Counted from the first letter of the stretch, positions 38,395 through 51,497 are shown. The stretch is 64,000 nt of DNA from Anas platyrhynchos (GCF_047663525.1 NC_092594.1:39808001-39872000); one strand, 5' to 3'. Made by a program: numbers and translations. The notes: generated by a model not told the origin, from the letters alone.

Positions 38395-40184
38395 GCTTTG
38401 TTTTTCCTTTAGTCAGTTGCAGGGTTCTCTAGGCAGGCTGGAGTTTATAGATTTCTAGAATTTTTAAGTGCTTGGAATTCACTTAGGAGAGGGATGTTTA
38501 ATAGAGGTTTCTGGCTCACTGTTTTTTGGGATGGTGGGATACTCTTCTGTTTTTGAGCTATATTTTAATCTCTAAATGTATAAACCAGCAGTAGGTAAAC
38601 ATTAGGAGGAACCGGTCAAAGGTAACTGCGCTTTCTGGAACCGTCAAGTTCTTGTTCGGCAACGTAGTGACTGGTTTGATCTACTTCACAGATGGAGAGG
38701 CAAGTGGACTGCTCTCTTTGAAATAATAAAATTGAAAACATAAAGTTTGTCAAAGATGGCAGTGCATGTTTGCAGTCTGTTTATTGCTTTTGCCAGTGGT
38801 AGATAACATTTATAAGGAATCGGTGAAAGGAAAGAGCGCCTTCTGGAACTGTGAAGCTCTGTGTTGGCAACTCGGTGACTGGCTGGACCTACTGTCCATC
38901 TCCAGAGGGAAGCGGACTGCTATTTTGAAATTAAAAAATACTAATAAAAAAAAAAAAATATGGTGCTGCTCTATGGCGCCCGGAGGACTGCCACTCTGCA
39001 TGGCAGTTAAAAAGAATGTGGTTTGGAGATGGAGAGCCACAGAGATGAAGCAGCTGGGAAGAGAGACACAAGTATTGCAGTAGGTAGGCTGTGGTTATGA
39101 GGTGCCTCAGGATGTGCTTTTTTTCTTGTTTCCGCCCTTCCCTCGTGCAGCCTTGGAGAGATGAAGTCCCCATGGTGTGGAGTGGTGCAAAAAGGTAAGA
39201 GGGTTGTCGGCCCGGTCAGTTTCCTTCACCAATGCTAAGGCAAGTCTTTGAAGAGAAACAGCCTGGTTGCTTGTGCTGCCCCCTGTTGAACTAAGCCAGA
39301 CCAAAAACAGGGCTGCTGTTCCTCCTGCTCTCTTTGCCTCTTCTCATCTTGCAGAGGAATGGTCCAGCAATTCGGGTTAATAGGGGACAAGAGAACAAAG
39401 GGGTTTCAGAATAACTGCTAACTGTTATGACTATTGCATGGGGCACTATGCAAGTCTCTGACATCCAGCCAAGATGGACAAAGGAGAAGGACAAGGGAAA
39501 AGCCTGGGAGGAAGACTATGAGCCTTCAGTACGAGAGACCCGCAGAGGGACCACCAGAGACTGATAACACATGCGCCAGTGGGCGGGTTGGGATTCCAGG
39601 AACTAGTTATAATAACCCTGCCTTTTCTAGAAGTAGTAATGAATATGTATTAGCCCAGGAGCATAAAAACCAGCCGCCTGCTGTGACTTGTGTGCGTCTC
39701 GGTGGAGCAGAGACTCCCGGCGCACCCAGTGCTGTTTGCTTACCTCTATTCATTTAATAAATTGTAAACTTTGATTGTAATCCTATTTGGGACTTAGTCA
39801 TTTATTACAACAGACAACCTTGTAAAATGCAGACAACCAGAATCCTTACAACAATTAAGTGGAAATCACGGTGTAAGAAACATTACCACCTCAAAGAGTA
39901 AAAGCCTCAAAAGAAATGTGACTTGTAACAGGCCAGCAGCTGTGTGTTTTCGGTGAAGCACCAGGTAGAGTATAAACCTGGATTGCACAGTTAATGGGGA
40001 AACGGGAGGGTCCTGGTCCTTGGGAAGGAAAAAAAAAAGTATATAAACTGTGTATGGAATCGGTAGGTGCCCTCCTGCTTGCGGGACACCCGCCATTGTA
40101 ATCTCAAATACAAATGCTACTGTACTGAGATCCTCTCCTGAGCCTATGTTATTTCCCAAAGATTGATTCGCGGTTTTAAGGCTT

Positions 40185-40819
40185 CAGGGATAGGGCCCTA
40201 GGGTTGGGTTTCAGGGTAAGCGTTCTCAGGGTTTATGTTTAGGATTTTAAGGTTTTTAGTTTTAGGGTTGGAGTTTTAACGGTTAGGATTTTAGGGATTT
40301 GAGGGTTAGGGTTTTAAGGGTTTCAGGGTTAGCGTGTCAGGGTTTTGGAGTTTTTTGGGTTGTAGTGTTGATAGTTTTTTTAGGGTTAGGTTCTTAGGGT
40401 TTTATTTTTGGTCAGTTATTTACGGTTAGGGTTTTAAGATCTTATTATTATTTTTTTTTTTCAGGTTAGGTTCTCCTGGGTTAGGGTTTTGAGCATCTTA
40501 ATATTTTGGGTTGAGTTTGGGATTTGAGCGTCTTAATTTTGTGGGCTTGGGCGCTGTGAGCGTCTTAAGTGTTTGGGTTAGGGCTTTTAGGCATAGGTCT
40601 TCAGGGGTTTAGTTTGGGTTAGGTCTGTAGGGGTTTCGAGGATTTTTAGGGTTAGGGCTTGCGGCTTTTTTGTGTAAGGGCGGTAAGGGCTAGGGTTCCA
40701 GGGAGTGCTGTTAAATGGAGTTCTCGACAACTCGGCCTCTGATTGGCCGTGCCGGCTGTGCAGGGAATGCTGGTAGGTGTAGTTTTCCGTCACAAGGCTT
40801 CCGGTAGGCCGCGTTGATT
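40185..40819 (+). repeat. Telomere-like tract 1, copy 2
   Basis: Same degenerate TTAGGG-type sequence as 21,480-22,122, G-rich on +. Confidence 0.82.
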
Positions 40820-40911
40820 GCCCAGAGCATGCCGGGAAATGTAGTTCTGGGACTCCGAACTTCCGGGAGGCCATGTTGAGCGCCCAGAGCATACCGGGAA
40901 ATGCAGTTCTC
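40820..40911 (+). repeat. 62-bp minisatellite, 1.5 units, copy 2
   Basis: One full and one partial unit, as at 22,123. Confidence 0.88.
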
Positions 40912-41256
40912 GGGGACTAGGGCTGGGGCTAGGGTTAGAGTTTAGGGTGAGGGTTGGGGTTAGGGTTAGGGGTTAGGGTTAGGGCTAGTGAATGCTGGTT
41001 CTCTGTGTTTGCAGATGACGGTGAGCGTGTTTAAACTAATTCCAGTTGAAGAAGTTTCAGTTACTTGCTTGGTGACGTTATCCGTTCAACATTAAAAGCT
41101 GCAGCAAAAGCAAAAGGGGATTTTTGCTTCTAGAAACACCCCAGTTCTCCTGTCTGCACTCTGCATGCTGTTGAGCTAAGCCTTATAAATAAGTAAATAA
41201 ACCAGAGCTGCTGCTGCTCCTCTTTTTGCTTTTTTGTGCTTTCCCCGCATGCGACC

Positions 41257-41399
41257 TCTGCCGCCCCCTGCTGGTGGAAAACGTGTACTGCAGGCGGCCG
41301 GGGGCGCGCATGCGCGGTGACGCCCGCGGGCGCCCTCTGCCGCCCCCTGCTGGTGGAAAACAAGTACTGCAGGCGGCCGGGGGCCGCGCATGCGCGTTG
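41257..41399 (+). repeat. 79-bp minisatellite, two units, copy 2
   Basis: CTCF-type CCGCCCCCTGCTGG at 41,261-41,274 and 41,340-41,353; NRF1-type GCGCATGCGC after each. Confidence 0.87.
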
Positions 41400-41713
41400 C
41401 TTATTACGTCTTTTTTTTTTTTTGATGTGTAATTTCCTACGCTCCTAGATTTTTCTTCATATGTAAATGAAAGGTTCGTGCTAATTCCCGTTGAAAATAT
41501 TTCATTTACTTTCTTGGTTGTATTGTCCTTTCTATGTTCAAAGCTGAGTCAAAAATACGGTAAATTTTGCTTCTAGAAACACCGCAGTTCTTTTGTCTGC
41601 ACTCCGCATGCTGTAAACTAGGGATAGGTGACAAATAAATAAAAAAATAAATAAAAGAACACAGCTGCTGCTCCTGCTCTCTTTCTTGTTTTTTGCCCCC
41701 TCCTCTTTCCCAG

Positions 41714-41812
41714 GTGATTGGGTTTGGGTGCTGGGCGGGGCCAAATGTTATACGAGCCCTAGGCATTCTATCAGAGAGCTCCTCCTGCGTGGGCTGCTCT
41801 TTGGCGTCGGTG
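41714..41812 (+). promoter_or_regulatory. Promoter-like module a, copy 2
   Basis: Same CCAAT/GC-box/TATA-like order as at 23,017. A single change gives TTTGGCGTCGG where the other copies have TTTGGGGTCGG. Confidence 0.48.
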
Positions 41813-42111
41813 CTTTGTTTATTCTTCTGTTAGCTACATGCAGGGTTCTTTTCGTGGGTCAGAGTCTTGTACGATATTTTAGAGGAAACCAATCTAGTAG
41901 TACGTGCATTTATTGCAAGAAGCTCTTTGGAGGTGATTAATTGTTATAGCACTTTTATGGATAGGATGTCAATGTTACTTTGTGTGTTTGCTTTGTTGTT
42001 CTATGTCCCTCATGATTTTTGCAGGGTTATAGGGCAGATGCCACCAGGTCTACCCCTTTTGTTGTTTTTGTTTTGTTTGATTTATTTTTCTTATTTTCTT
42101 TTTCGGAAGGG

Positions 42112-42457
42112 GGTTTGGGATTTGAGCGTCCTATTTTTTTGGGTTTGGGATTTGAGCATCTTAATTTTGTGGGTGTGGGATTTGAGCGTCTTAAGTGTTT
42201 GGGTTAGGGCTTTTAGGCATAGGTCTTCAGGGGTTTAGTGTGGTGGATAGTTTCGGTTAGGTCTGTAGGGGTTTCGAGGATTTGTAGGGTTAGGGCTTGC
42301 GGCTTCTTTGTGTAAGGGCGGTAAGGGCTAGGGTTCCAGGGAGTGCTGTTAAATGGAGTTCTCGACAACTCGGCCTCTGATTGGCCGTGCCGGCTGTGCA
42401 GGGAATGCTGGTAGGTGTAGTTTTCCGTCACAAGGCTTCCGGTAGGCCGCGTTGATT
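42112..42457 (+). repeat. Telomere-like tract 2, copy 2
   Basis: Counterpart of 23,415-23,760, with GGGTTTGGGATTTGAGC words and TTAGGG variants. Confidence 0.78.
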
Positions 42458-42675
42458 GCCCAGAGCATGCCGGGAAATGTAGTTCTGGGACTCCGGACGT
42501 CCGGGAGGCCATGTTGAGCGCCCAGAGCATACCGGGAAATGTAGTTCTGGGACTCCGAACTTCCGGGAGGCCATGTTGAGCGCCCAGAGCATACCGGGAA
42601 ATGTAGTTCTGGGACTCCGGACTTCCGGGAGGCCATGTTGGGTGCCCAGAGCATACCGGGAAATGCAGTTCTCGG
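42458..42675 (+). repeat. 62-bp minisatellite, 3.5 units, copy 2
   Basis: Units start at 42,458, 42,520, 42,582 and 42,644. One unit fewer than in copy 1. Confidence 0.9.
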
Positions 42676-43034
42676 GGACGAGGGCTGGGGCTAGGGTTAG
42701 AGTTTAGGGTGAGGGTTGGGGTTAGGGTTAGGGGTTAGGGTTAGGGCTAGTGAATGCTGGTTCTCTGTGTTTGCAGATGACGGTGAGCGTGTTTAAACTA
42801 ATTCCAGTTGAAGAAGTTTCAGTTACTTGCTTGGTGACGTTATCCGTTCAACATTAAAAGCTGCAGCAAAAGCAAAAGGGGAGTTTTGCTTCTAGAAACA
42901 CCACAGGTCTCTTGTCTGCTCTCGGAATGTTTTTGAGATAAACCAGATCTTAAAAAAAAAGGAAAAAAAAAAACCACAGCTGCTTCTTTTGCTCTCTTCC
43001 TACTTCCTTGTGCTTTGCCCCTCCCCTTTCCCAG

Positions 43035-43132
43035 GTGATTGGGTTTGGGTGCTGGGCGGGGCTGAATGCTATATGAGCCCCAGGCATGCTAGCAGAGAGC
43101 TCCTTCTGCTTGGGCTGCTCTTTGGGGTAAGT
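43035..43132 (+). promoter_or_regulatory. Promoter-like module b, copy 2
   Basis: Same as 24,401-24,497, with the GTAAGT donor at 43,127-43,132. Confidence 0.52.
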
Positions 43133-43926
43133 GCTTTGGTTTTCCTTCAGTCAGTTGCAGGGTTCTCTAGGCAGACTGGAGCCTATGGATTTCTGGATTT
43201 TAAGTGCTTGGAATTCACTCAGTAGCGGGATGTTTAGTAGGGGCTGCTGGCTCACTGTTTTTTTGGGATGGTGGGATACTCTTCTGTTTTTGAGCTATAT
43301 TTTAATCTCTAGATGTATAAACCCACTTGTGTAACTCTCCAGAGGACTAAAACCAGCTTGATTGAATGCTACATATGGCTTGGCAGCGTAGATGCAGCAT
43401 TACCAAGAGACTGAGCAGAGTTGTATCAGAGTCACCTCTTTCATCTGCAAAGGGTAAGTTTGATTACCCCTGCCGAGGCTTGTGTGTGTGCATGTCTTTT
43501 TGGCATTTGTGGAGCTCGGTTGTTTTTCTTTGTGTGTGTGCATGTTCTTTTTTTTTTTTTTTGAGGGTCAAACAGTGTGTTTGCTGAGTGTGGTTAGAAT
43601 GAGGAGGTGGGGAGCTGCTCAGGACTGGAAGGTTTGGTTTCTAGGAGTATGCGGCATCCTTCCTGTGCGACGTGACTAATTGTTGGGCTGGAACGTTCCA
43701 GCTTTCGTGTGTCTTAAGCAATGTAGCTTGTGTAGTGTGTGTTGTGTGGCCTGGGCAGAGTTTGCTGTGGTGCAGTGGGCGAAGAATCTCAGTTAGAGCT
43801 GGTGAGCAGCTGAAGTACCAGAGCTGGGAAGAGAGAGGTCTTGGAGCAGGTACGCTGTGGCTGTGAGGTGCCTCAGAGTGTGCTTTTCTGTCTTTTGTTT
43901 TGTTTTGTTTTGTTGTTTTTTTGCAG

Positions 43927-43987
43927 GTGCTTTGTGCGGTCGTGGACAGGAAAGGGAAATCCTCGTGTCGCGGAGCAGTGAGGGAGG
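43927..43987 (+). ncRNA. Candidate internal exon, copy 2
   Basis: Same 61-nt segment and splice sites as 25,289-25,349. The T/G-rich tract before the acceptor has one more GTTTT step here. Confidence 0.38.
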
Positions 43988-46007
43988 GTGAGTGTTGTCA
44001 GCCTGGTCATCCCTTACCTGAAGCGAAGGGAAGACACTCAGGTGTTTCCCTCAGAGGGTCCGAGGTGAGTCTGTCTGGGATAGAGGAGCAGCGTGGCAGG
44101 TGGGCGCTTGCAAGCACAGTGGTTCTTTTGTCCTTTTGTGTTCCCCGGTGGTGTGGATGATGCTGGCCGCTCCTTTCAAGCTTGGACCTAATTTGCAGGT
44201 CCAGAGGCAAGTGGAGTGCTGTTTTGAAAGGATAAAAGTAAAGCTGGGGTCGCTTATGTTGTTGAGGGATGGGTGCTACTGCTGGCAGCTGAATGTTTAT
44301 CTTCTGCCTGTGTTTTTCTTTTGTTCAGGCTGAAATGCAGTGTGCAGTGCAGGATGTGTCAACCAGCTGCCTCTGCAGTGACTCTGGTGCGTGATGAGCA
44401 GAGGTAGCTGTTAATTTTGGGGGTGTGGTTGTCACTGAAGTTATTTTCCTACATCCAATAGCGTAAAATTCCAGTTTGCCTTTTAGAGGCGCTATAAGTG
44501 GGTAAAGAGAAGAGATGGAAGCATGTGCCACGTGGGGCAGGCAAGCGGCTGAGGTACAGGAGGGGATGAGAGTATGTGATTTTTTCCTGGGGGTGGAATG
44601 GAATTGATTGTTTTGGTGTATAGTCTGTTTTGCTCCTAGATCTTTCATTCATTGTAAATAAAAGTTTGAGCCAGTTCCAGTTAGGAATGTTCTAGTTACG
44701 ACCCAGCAAGTATTGTCCTTTTAATGTTAAAAAAAAGTGCGGCAAAAGCATGGGTGCAGATCTGTTTCAGGTCTTGTGCATCATATTCGGTTGGAGATCG
44801 CGTCTGTTTCCATCCTCACTCTTGCAGAAGTCATCTGGGCCGCATCAGGAGCTCTTGCTTGGGAATTGATTTCCTAAGTGTCTTCTTAGGGGGTTTTCAG
44901 TCCCCATCCTTCTGGTCTCTTGTCTTGAAGGCAGGCTTTTTAGGCCTCCGTCATCCCAGTTCTGGCAGTTGCTTCCAGTTGCATGTTGTGACATTTGAGT
45001 CTCTCCTGGGGTCTGGTGCAGAGCACCTGTTCTGACGTGCTGTTGCCGTAGGGCTTTCTTTTTGGGGGTCACTTTTTCTTGTGCCTTGTGTTGTGTGTTT
45101 TGTTTGTAGTGTTTGTGGCGTGCCTGTGTGTGTGTACGTGTTTGGTCTGGAGCTGTCCTGCCTGGCAGTTAGTGATGACAGGTAACGTGGCAGTGCATGG
45201 GTGTACTAATACATTGTCTGGACTGTTTTGGTAAAGATATCCAGTCTGCCTCTGGGCACGTACTGAAGGGCAGCTGGCACAGTCATCTCTGTGGTGTTTG
45301 GCAGACTGGAGGGGGGAGAGTTGAGCTGCTTGCGAGCAACTGCTCGCATAGCACTTGAACGGTGTGCTTGAGGAGGTCTGTCGAATCTTGAAAGCTTACA
45401 GATATGGGGTTTTGAATTTTTTATTTTTATTTCTTTCCTGTCCCCAGTAGAGCGTAAACCTTTGGAGGAACCTGTCACAGGAAAGAGCTCCTTCTGGAAC
45501 TGTTCAGCACTCGGGAGGCAACTGGGTGACTGGCTTGATCTACTTCTGAGGTGCTGAGGCAAGGAGGCTGCTGTTTTGAAACGATAGTATTGTAAATGGG
45601 GTCCCTTTTGTGTTGTTGAGGGATGGGTGCTAATGCTGGCAGCTGAATGATTGATTCTCTTGTGCCTGTTTTCATTTGTTAAAGCTGAAACACAGTGTAC
45701 GACACGGGACTTGACGACCAGAGCTGCTTTTGGCAAGGTGAGTGATGAACAGATATAGAAGGTAATTTAGGGGTGCAGTTGTCACTGCAGTTACTGAACT
45801 ACACAAAGTACAGTAAAAATCCTGTTTATATTTCAGGGGTGTTGTAGCTGGCCTAAGAGAGCAGATGGAAGCATCTGCCTCGAGGGGAGGGGAGGGCAGG
45901 GCACGGAGGTAAGGCAGCAGACGAGAGTAACTGTCCCAGCTGTGCTGTGGCTTTGGATGCTGCTTCAGCCTATGCTTTTCTTTTTGTTTCACATTTGTCT
46001 CACACAG

Positions 46008-46100
46008 GCTGAGTGGGGCCAAGCTGCACTCTGAAGAGCAGCACGAGAAGGGCGGGCTGGTTGTGAGCTGGATCGGAGCAGAACTGCCAAGTAGCACGAG
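46008..46100 (+). ncRNA. Candidate internal exon, copy 2
   Basis: Same 93-nt segment and splice sites as 32,899-32,991. Confidence 0.38.
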
Positions 46101-46479
46101 GTGAGTGCGAAGGGTATCCATCTTGCTTTACAGGTGCCATGGCAGGCTCTCTAGAGAAGTGGTTGAGGATTGGAGAAGAGGTTGCAGATGATCAAGGAGC
46201 GACACGTGCAGGGATGGCTTGAAAAGGGTATGGCTGCTTTCTCTTCTGTTTATCAGGTGTCCCAGGCAATGTGGGCTGTGGTGTTAGTCTTTAGAATCGG
46301 AACAAAGCAGGTGCTGAAATGCTGCGTCTGTTTGTTTTTTTGTGTTGGGGTTGCACCTTGGTGAGTGTAGGGATGGGTTTTAAGTGGGTGCAGCGGAGGG
46401 CCTGGCCCCAGTGTCCTGTAGTGTGTTTTGACCCATCAGCATAGCCTTTTGGTTCTCAGGTAGTGTCGCGTTAAAGGGG

Positions 46480-47429
46480 TGTAGCTGATTAACCGTTACG
46501 GGCCCGGTTGGATTCAGAGTACTGAACCAGTCGGACATTCACCAAAACTGGGGGTCCGTTCGGACATTCACCAAAAACGTAATAACCGCCTGGGGGTCCG
46601 CTCAGACATTCACCAAAAACGTATTAACCACCTGGGGGTCCGTTCAGACATTCACCAACAATGCATTAACCGTCTGGGGGTCTGGTTAGATTCAGAACAC
46701 TGAACTATCACGGATAACCACCCTCACCCTAGTTGCATTAATGAGAGCTATCACAATGCAATCAAGTATGGTTTATTACAGCAACAGGTAATCAGGTTCT
46801 TTTGGATTGCCGGTGATAGTGACTATCTGCAAAAGCAAGCTAGTATGCATGAAATACACAGGTGTTATAGGTGTTACAGGTGTTACAGGTGCGCAGCCTA
46901 GAAATAAACGCGTTAAAAGGATCAAAGACTCTATAGAGATTTATAAGCAAATATTCAGATCTCACCCAAAGGCGTCCCAATGGGGGGGCAAGAGAGGCTC
47001 AGCCCGTCGACTGATCCCAGGAGTCAGGAGGTCCTAAGGATGTTGTATGTCCTCGGGATGGTATCTCCCCTGACGATGGTATCTTCCCTAACATCCCCTC
47101 TCTCTTGGGCCAATTTATATTATTTTCTATCTTTTAGGTGGAGCTTGAGTGGCTCTAGTCAAGCATATCTTAGTTATGATTGGTGTAAAGTTTTCCCGTC
47201 TCCGTTTAAAGTAATAGGCTCCGAGAAATTCAGAGCGCATGCTCAGTGAGGGGTGGTCGCACCTTGGAGGCGGGTAGCTTTTGGGATGGAGGTGTGTTTT
47301 GGTATTATAATGATATTATAATGAGCAAAAAGTACACTAGGGTACAGCATTTGTCAAAACATGACAGGTCTTTGGCTTAGGGTGGCAAAAAGTGCAGCTT
47401 TGTGCACAAGAACAATCGAGGCCCCACCT
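46480..47429 (-). mobile_element. Probable solo LTR, minus strand (copy 2)
   Basis: Counterpart of 33,371-34,320, including the 42-bp tandem repeat at 46,531-46,689. Ends are estimates. Confidence 0.48.
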
Positions 47430-47741
47430 GATTACAGAGCCTAGCCGTGGTGTCTCCACTCCACTCTACGCTCCGTGGTGTTCCTTAGAGCTAGCACACC
47501 AAGTTTCCCCAGCGCGATAGCATCTAAGGTTGGGAGCCTAGGGAATGCTCAGATAATGCAGTTATGCCCTACCCTGAAAGCCTCTTCAATGCTGTACCTT
47601 TTCCTTAAAAGTATGAATGTTAGTTTTATTTTCCTAGTTACTTCAGGCATTTACACCACAGGTAGCTTACTGAAGTAAGTGATTTTGCCTGCAAGTGGAA
47701 TGGATTTTTTTTTTTTTTTTTTTGGTGTGCAATCAGTTCTG

Positions 47742-49869
47742 TGTTGCCTTCAGGGGGCAGTGGCGACCTGGTTCAGGAACGGCACGGCGACCAACCCCAG
47801 GCCGCTCGGTCCATCGGCTCACAGACACCAATGTGGTGGATGGCAAATGGCATTTATTGTCGAGTCACATGGGCTTATATACCCGAGGCCCATAGCGTCA
47901 CTTCCGCTTGCTTACATCACAGACCACACGCTACTGTCCATCAAGGGAGGGGCTCCACCTTTCCGTACATCGTGACATCTTCCGGCCGCCAGACCCTAAC
48001 TACCCACATTTCCCCCCTCCCTATGCACAACCAAATTAGCTAAAATATAACAATCTTAAGACGTAGACATCATAACTTAACTAAAAAACATAAGGCACAA
48101 TAACCAGGAGAAAACTAAGAGGTAACTGGTAACGCTGAGTAAATGCACTCTTAAAGTAGTTGTTGGTGTTCTACCAACATAATGTTAACTTTCTCTAACC
48201 AACTTTTAACAAACAACACAAGCATATTTAGTATACAAGGTCCAAAGATAAGATCACACAAACGCATTGTAGCCCCCCACCCACGGAGGCCGCTTCGCTG
48301 GTGTCTGGATTCTGCCAGTGTGGAACTCTCAGGCTTAGACAGGACGCTTGCTGACTTATTGTCTTCTCATGTCGCCGGGGTATACAGATTACGGGGGTGC
48401 CCGATGATCCGTTCCTGTGAACAGAAACTCAGTTTTCATTAGTTTTGTTCTGAAGTTGGGGCGTCGGCTGTTTGGAGCTTCTCTGGCTGCACGAGTTGCC
48501 ATACCTTCGTGGGCCCTCAGGCCCTGGACTTGCGCCTGGGGGGTGATCACTGTTGGGTCCGTACCCATTAGCCGCTGCAGGCTAGAGCCATGCAGTGTGT
48601 GATCCGTCCCAGTTACTTGGGCCAGTTGTCTCATACAGTTGTCCCCCCATTCTCGTTTAAAAATGATCATCCCACCCCCGTCAAAGATCAGTCTACAAGT
48701 TTGTGTTATATCAAACGGGAGCATGTCGTCTCCCCTGAAAACACCATCTATGAGGGTGGAGACCATTGCAGAATGAAGCCCTTTATCCACAATGGCTTTA
48801 ACAATCGCTTGTACATCCTTAGGGTTTGTTGGTGAGTGAACCCTCTGCCCCCCGTCTGTCACCCAGACCAGGAACGCTAGCATGGCCGATAGAGCCAAGA
48901 TGGTGCACGCAATCTTAATTTTCCTCCAATCTGTGAGAGGAATTTCTCTGCCTCGCGGTGCAGCTTTATTTCGGATGGGGATATTTTGGCTATCTGTCCC
49001 CATTTCCTCCTCCGAATTTGAATCGGTATGTGATCCGGAGTCAGAGCTTGACTGACTGCTCACCTCCGAGTTCCGGTACCCTCCCATCGAGTTCCGGCCC
49101 CGCCCCCCACCCCTGCGGGCGGGCCGCTCTCTGCCTCGTGGCTCGCCCCGCCGCCATCTCAGCGAGGCGTTTGCGCCACAGGAGCGTTTTCTCGGATGGC
49201 CGTTCCGATCGGCTCTCTGCCCCTCTCTCACGCTTCTACCTCCTCCCTGGTCGTCCCCGCAACCGTTCTCTTTCTCGCATTTCCACGTGTTAGTAAAACC
49301 TAACATTTCATCCCCGTTCCCGCCGGAGGCTTCTTCACCCAACTCTTCGTCTTCTAGCTCAGCACCGTACTGGGGCGCACATGGCCGTGGTCTCTCCCAG
49401 ATTTCCCCAGGCTCTGGTTCCCCACCGGCACACCTGGCTTCCTCAGCCGAGCCACCCCACAGCTTCCACAACTTTGATACGACCTTCACAAGGGTTTCCA
49501 TCTTCCTTGTTGGTCCGGGAGCGACCTCCCCGCCGGGCTGGTCCCGCCGCTCCGGCTGCCGTTCACCCGAATCCAGGAGTTTTCCTGGGTTTCGGCAGTA
49601 CTTGTTGCCTTCAGGGGGCAGTGGCGACCTGGTTCAGGAACGGCACGGCGACCAACCCCAGGCCGCTTGGTCCATCGGCTCACAGACACCAATGTGGTGG
49701 ATGGCAAATGGCATTTATTGTTGAGTCACATGGGCTTATATACCCGAGGCCCATAGCGTCACTTCCGCTTGCTTACATCACAGACCACACACTGCTGTCC
49801 GTCAAGGGAGGGGCTCCACCTTTCCGTACATTGCGACATCTTCCGGCCACCAGACCCTAACTACCCACA
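47742..49869 (-). mobile_element. Non-autonomous ERV, copy 2
   Basis: 2,128 bp with LTRs at 49,603-49,869 (5') and 47,742-48,008 (3') and the same GTTCTG target duplication, so it was carried along with the unit and is not a new insertion. In the 5' LTR the word CATAGCGTCAC matches the 3' LTR, while copies 1 and 3 have CATAGTGTCAC there. Confidence 0.92.
48389..49501 (-). CDS. gag: gag-like frame of non-autonomous ERV, copy 2
   Basis: 370 codons with the same translation as the frame at 35,281-36,393; the one base change seen near 49,358 is silent. Domain content as described for copy 1: acidic and Arg-rich start, hydrophobic segment at about 199-214, and a partial capsid N-terminal domain. 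Confidence 0.82.
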   Translation of the reverse strand: METLVKVVSKLWKLWGGSAEEARCAGGEPEPGEIWERPRPCAPQYGAELEDEELGEEASGGNGDEMLGFTNTWKCEKENGCGDDQGGGRSVREGQRADRNGHPRKRSCGANASLRWRRGEPRGRERPARRGGGRGRNSMGGYRNSEVSSQSSSDSGSHTDSNSEEEMGTDSQNIPIRNKAAPRGREIPLTDWRKIKIACTILALSAMLAFLVWVTDGGQRVHSPTNPKDVQAIVKAIVDKGLHSAMVSTLIDGVFRGDDMLPFDITQTCRLIFDGGGMIIFKREWGDNCMRQLAQVTGTDHTLHGSSLQRLMGTDPTVITPQAQVQGLRAHEGMATRAAREAPNSRRPNFRTKLMKTEFLFTGTDHRAPP

Positions 49870-51399
49870 GTTCTGCTCCTAGATTTTTCTTTTTATGTAA
49901 ATAAAAGATCGAGCTAATTCCAGATGGAAAAAAAAATCAGTTACTTTCTTGGTCAGTTTGTCCTTTTAATATTCAAAGCTGCAGCAAAAGCATGGGGATT
50001 TTTGTTTCTAGAAACACCCTAGCTCTCCTGTCTGCACTCTGCATGCTGTTGAGCTAAGCCATATAAATGAATAAAGAAACCACAGCTACTGCTCCTTTCT
50101 GATTTTTTTTTTTTTTTTTTTTTTTGTGCTTTCCCCCTTGCACTTTCCCAGGTGATTGGCTTCAGGTTCCAGGTGGGACCTAGTGGTAACTGAGTTGCAG
50201 GTATTCCATGACAGAGCTCATTCTGCCTGGGCTGCTTTTTGGGGTAAGCGCTTTGTTTTTCCTTCAGTCAGTTGCAGGGTTCTTTAGGTGGGTCAGAGTC
50301 TATGGACTGATGCGTTTTCCAGTAGAAACCGGTACGCATATCTTTTTGAGTTGGTAACTGGTAGGATCTGTCACTGTAAAGCAATCTAGTAGTAGGTGCC
50401 TGTATTGCACGCAGCTCTTCCTCAGGTGAGTAGTTGTTATGGCAGTTTTACGGATGGTATGGTGATGTTACTTTGTGTGTTTGCTTTGTGGTTCTGGGTC
50501 CCTTCTGATTTTTGCCGAATTACGGGGCTTTCTGTGAGTCTTTGCCTGTATGTCAAATATTATCAAAGTTACAACCTTGCTGTTAAAGTGATGGAGCAGG
50601 GTTTAGTTGAAATGTATCATGGAAGCTCCCTGTGTGAGCATGTGTCTGAAAATGGCAGCAGTGGGCACGTAAGGGGTAGTCTGTTTCAAGTTTAGGGACA
50701 GTTTGTTATATTTCTGGAGCTTTTGCCTGTGTGTTTTCTGTCTGTCGAGTCTTTAGACCATAAAGCCTTCTAGGCTTTATGTCCTTGAATTTACGTATTA
50801 GAAGTACGTTTATGAGGGGTTGCCAGGTACGTTGTTTTTGGGAAACCGTGGGGTATGGTTCCTTGAGTGCATAAGTGCAGTAGTGCCAAGAGAGTGAGCA
50901 GGGCCACCTTCTTCATCTCTGCAGAATAAGTCTGTTCGGGCACACTTCTCAGGTAAATGTAGTGAGCAGATGAGGTAAAGGAGCTGGGAACAGAGAGGTA
51001 TTGCACCGTAGCATGTTGCATCAGTAGTAGTCAGCGTTGCGGAGGAGGTGGGTGTCAGGGCTGGCGTGCTAGTGAATGCTGGTTCTCTGTTTTTGCAAGT
51101 GATGATGAACCTGTTTGACGTAATTCCATTTGAAAAAGTTCCAGTTACTGGCCTGGTCGTGTCGTCCTTTCAATGTTAAAAGCTGCAGCAAAAGCATGGG
51201 GATTGTTGCTTCTAGAAACACCACAGGTCACCTGTCTGCTCTCTGCATGTTTTTCAAGTAAAGCAGATCTTAAAAAAAACAAAAACAAAAAAAAAAAAAC
51301 AAAACAAACAAACAAAGAAAGAAAATAATAAAAAACTGCTGCTGCTGCTGCTCCTGCTTTCTTTCTACTTCCTTGTGCTTTGCCCCTCCCCTTTTCCAG

Positions 51400-51497
51400 G
51401 TGATTGGGTTTGGGTGCTGGGCGGGGCTGAATGCTATATGAGCCCCAGGCATGCTATCAGAGAGCTCCTTCTGCCTGGGCTGCTCCTTGGGGTAAGT
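51400..51497 (+). promoter_or_regulatory. Promoter-like module b', copy 2
   Basis: Counterpart of 38,297-38,394. The upstream (CAAA)n tract at 51,271-51,320 is shorter and differs in layout, showing microsatellite drift between units. Confidence 0.48.

Larger units (their letters stand above)
21117..39814 (+). repeat. Macrosatellite copy 1 (13.1 kb unit plus ERV insertion)
   Basis: The segment from CAACCTTGTAAAATGC at 21,117 recurs at 39,815 and 52,918. Removing the ERV and its duplicated target (5,529 bp) leaves about 13,169 bp, against 13,103 bp for copy 2; about 62 bp of the difference is one extra unit of the 62-bp minisatellite. Content: telomere-like DNA, minisatellites, promoter-like modules, exon-like segments, a 42-bp tandem repeat in a probable solo LTR, and a non-autonomous ERV. 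No cellular protein gene is recognised. Confidence 0.93.
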
